Shown here one piece after another: positions 35,016 to 36,251 of a stretch of DNA of 36,251 nucleotides. The notes below the pieces were generated by a model. It saw nothing but the letters and a program-made list of their open reading frames with translations, was not told where the DNA came from and made no database searches. Made by a program: the position numbers and the translations under genes. Each line of letters begins with the position of its first letter. Positions within the stretch are counted from its first letter, which is position 1. Source of the DNA: a virus; the IMG/VR virus record IMGVR_UViG_3300010396_001254, positions 1-36,251 of that record. One strand, written 5' to 3'.

Positions 35016-36251
35016 ATGGCCCTGACCGATACCGCCATTCGCAAGGCTGCCCCACGCGACAAGCCATACAAGTTGTCGGACGGGGGTGGCATGTACCTGG
35101 AAGTGATGCCGACCGGTGCGAAATACTGGCGGCTCAAGTATCGGATGACCGGCAAAGAGAAGCGATTTGCACTGGGTGTATACCCGATGGTGTCCCTGGC
35201 CAGCGCCAGGCAGGGACGTGAGGAAGCCCGCAAGCTGCTAGTGCAAGGCGTCGATCCCAGCGCAGCACGTCAGGAAGCCAAACAAACGAAGGCCGAGGTA
35301 ATCGCAATTGCGGCCGTCACCTTCGAGACCGTAGGCCGCGAGTGGATGGGCAGGCAAGAGGTGGCCGAGGTGACGGCTAACAAAACCCGATGGATCCTGG
35401 AGACCTTCCTGTTTCCCGAGATCGGCAGCCGACCTATCTCCGAGATCATACCGCGCGAGCTGCTGGCCGCCCTGCGCAAGATCGAGGAAAGCGGCAAGCT
35501 GGAAACGGCCAAACGGGCCAAGATCAAGGCGGGACAGATATTTCGCTACGCGGTGCTGGAAGGCAAGGCCAAAACTGATCCGACCACCAGCTTGCGTGGT
35601 GCGTTGAAGCCGCCGAAGAATCGGCACCATGCCGCCATTACTGATCCCGTTAAGGTCGGTGAGTTGCTGCGCGCTATCGACGGTTTCACTGGGCAGCCTG
35701 TCACGTTAGCCGCTCTGAAGTTGGCGCCTCTGGTGTTTGTGCGTCCCGGCGAGCTGAGGCAAGCAGAGTGGACGGAAATCGACTTAGACGGAGCCATGTG
35801 GAGGATCCCACCCGAGCGCATGAAGATGAATGCCGCTCATTTGGTGCCGCTCTCCAAACAGGTTCTGTTGATTCTGCGGGAACTGCATCCGTTGACTGGT
35901 ACTGGTCGCTACGTGTTCCCAGGTCTGCGCTCCGCCAGCCGGCCTATAAGCGAAAATACGGTGAACGCGGCGCTGCGACGACTTGGCTATTCCAACGACG
36001 AGATGACCGGTCACGGTTTCCGCAGCCTGGCTGCTACTCGTCTCAATGAAATGGGCTGGAATTCGGACGCCATCGAGCGCCAGCTGGCGCATGCCGAATC
36101 GAACAAGGTTCGCGAGGCTTATACCCATGCCGCTCAGTATCTGGACGAGCGTAAGCGCATGATGCAGGTATGGGCGGACTATTTGGGTGCACTGCGTGCG
36201 GGCGGCCAGAAGAGGAACCAAAAAAATATAGATAGTCCATTGAATGCCTAG
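35016..36251 (+). CDS. P4-type integrase (DUF4102 family) of a second element
   Basis: A 411-residue recombinase starting MALTDTAIRKAAPRDKPYKLSDGGGMYLEV, the DUF4102 arm-binding domain (~1-90; YWRLKYRMTGKEKRFALGVYP). A core-binding domain follows (~100-200), then the catalytic part, with R243 (FVRPGEL), H333-G-F-R336, H359 (LAHAES) and Y369 (EAYTHA). Start 35016 is chosen over 34989 because it gives the family's MALTDTAI opening and GGAG lies nine bases upstream. GGGGGCATATTTGGGGACA just upstream resembles att-like sequences of this family. It belongs to an element extending beyond the window. Confidence 0.93.
   Translation: MALTDTAIRKAAPRDKPYKLSDGGGMYLEVMPTGAKYWRLKYRMTGKEKRFALGVYPMVSLASARQGREEARKLLVQGVDPSAARQEAKQTKAEVIAIAAVTFETVGREWMGRQEVAEVTANKTRWILETFLFPEIGSRPISEIIPRELLAALRKIEESGKLETAKRAKIKAGQIFRYAVLEGKAKTDPTTSLRGALKPPKNRHHAAITDPVKVGELLRAIDGFTGQPVTLAALKLAPLVFVRPGELRQAEWTEIDLDGAMWRIPPERMKMNAAHLVPLSKQVLLILRELHPLTGTGRYVFPGLRSASRPISENTVNAALRRLGYSNDEMTGHGFRSLAATRLNEMGWNSDAIERQLAHAESNKVREAYTHAAQYLDERKRMMQVWADYLGALRAGGQKRNQKNIDSPLNA

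Overview
The window is a nearly complete, GC-rich temperate siphophage prophage of about 34.8 kb, followed by the first gene of a second integrated element. High GC, the prophage gene set and the style of the small proteins suggest a Lysobacterales (Xanthomonadaceae/Rhodanobacteraceae) host. That host call is inference from general resemblance; no host housekeeping gene is present.

Layout. 1-972 is the prophage tyrosine integrase. 956-5918 is a long leftward early operon of small, mostly start/stop-overlapping genes: excisionase-like, DUF6378, membrane proteins and an HNH protein. A cluster of integron-type attC sites with three small cassette genes (one Lar-like) interrupts it at 1579-2550. 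5919-7165 is the immunity region: a lipoprotein gene, a short CI-like repressor and a Cro-like gene. Five 13-bp operators related to CAACYATNGGTTG overlap candidate promoters PL and PR. 7166-11790 is the rightward early operon: Cro-like, ribbon-helix-helix proteins, a TraR/DksA zinc finger and a large primase-helicase. 11815-12044 carries six GTGCGGCA repeats followed by five inverted copies, a candidate replication origin or cosB-like packaging site, just before the small terminase.

12115-22487 is the packaging, head and tail-tube block: Nu1-like TerS, a DNA N6-adenine methyltransferase, gpA-like TerL, a Mor/C-family regulator, a gpW-like connector, gpB-like portal, a fused prohead protease and HK97 capsid, connectors, gpZ-like protein, tail tube, and tail chaperones G and GT joined by a -1 frameshift. 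22490-32442 holds the tape measure, distal tail proteins, a large central tail protein and two fibre or tip proteins. 32644-34684 is lysis: GH108 endolysin, holin-like protein, and two consecutive spanin-like pairs.

The right end (34801-34831) is a degenerate 3' end of a tRNA-Leu, probably attR, followed by an intrinsic terminator. A second, P4-type (DUF4102) integrase starts at 35016 and ends with the window.

Most unusual points: integron cassettes inside a prophage early operon; a 26-bp dyad (GGAAACG-N12-CGTTTCC) present three times, beside a Mor-like regulator gene and before the connector, capsid and lysis genes; the inverted repeat clusters before TerS; and the doubled spanin arrangement.
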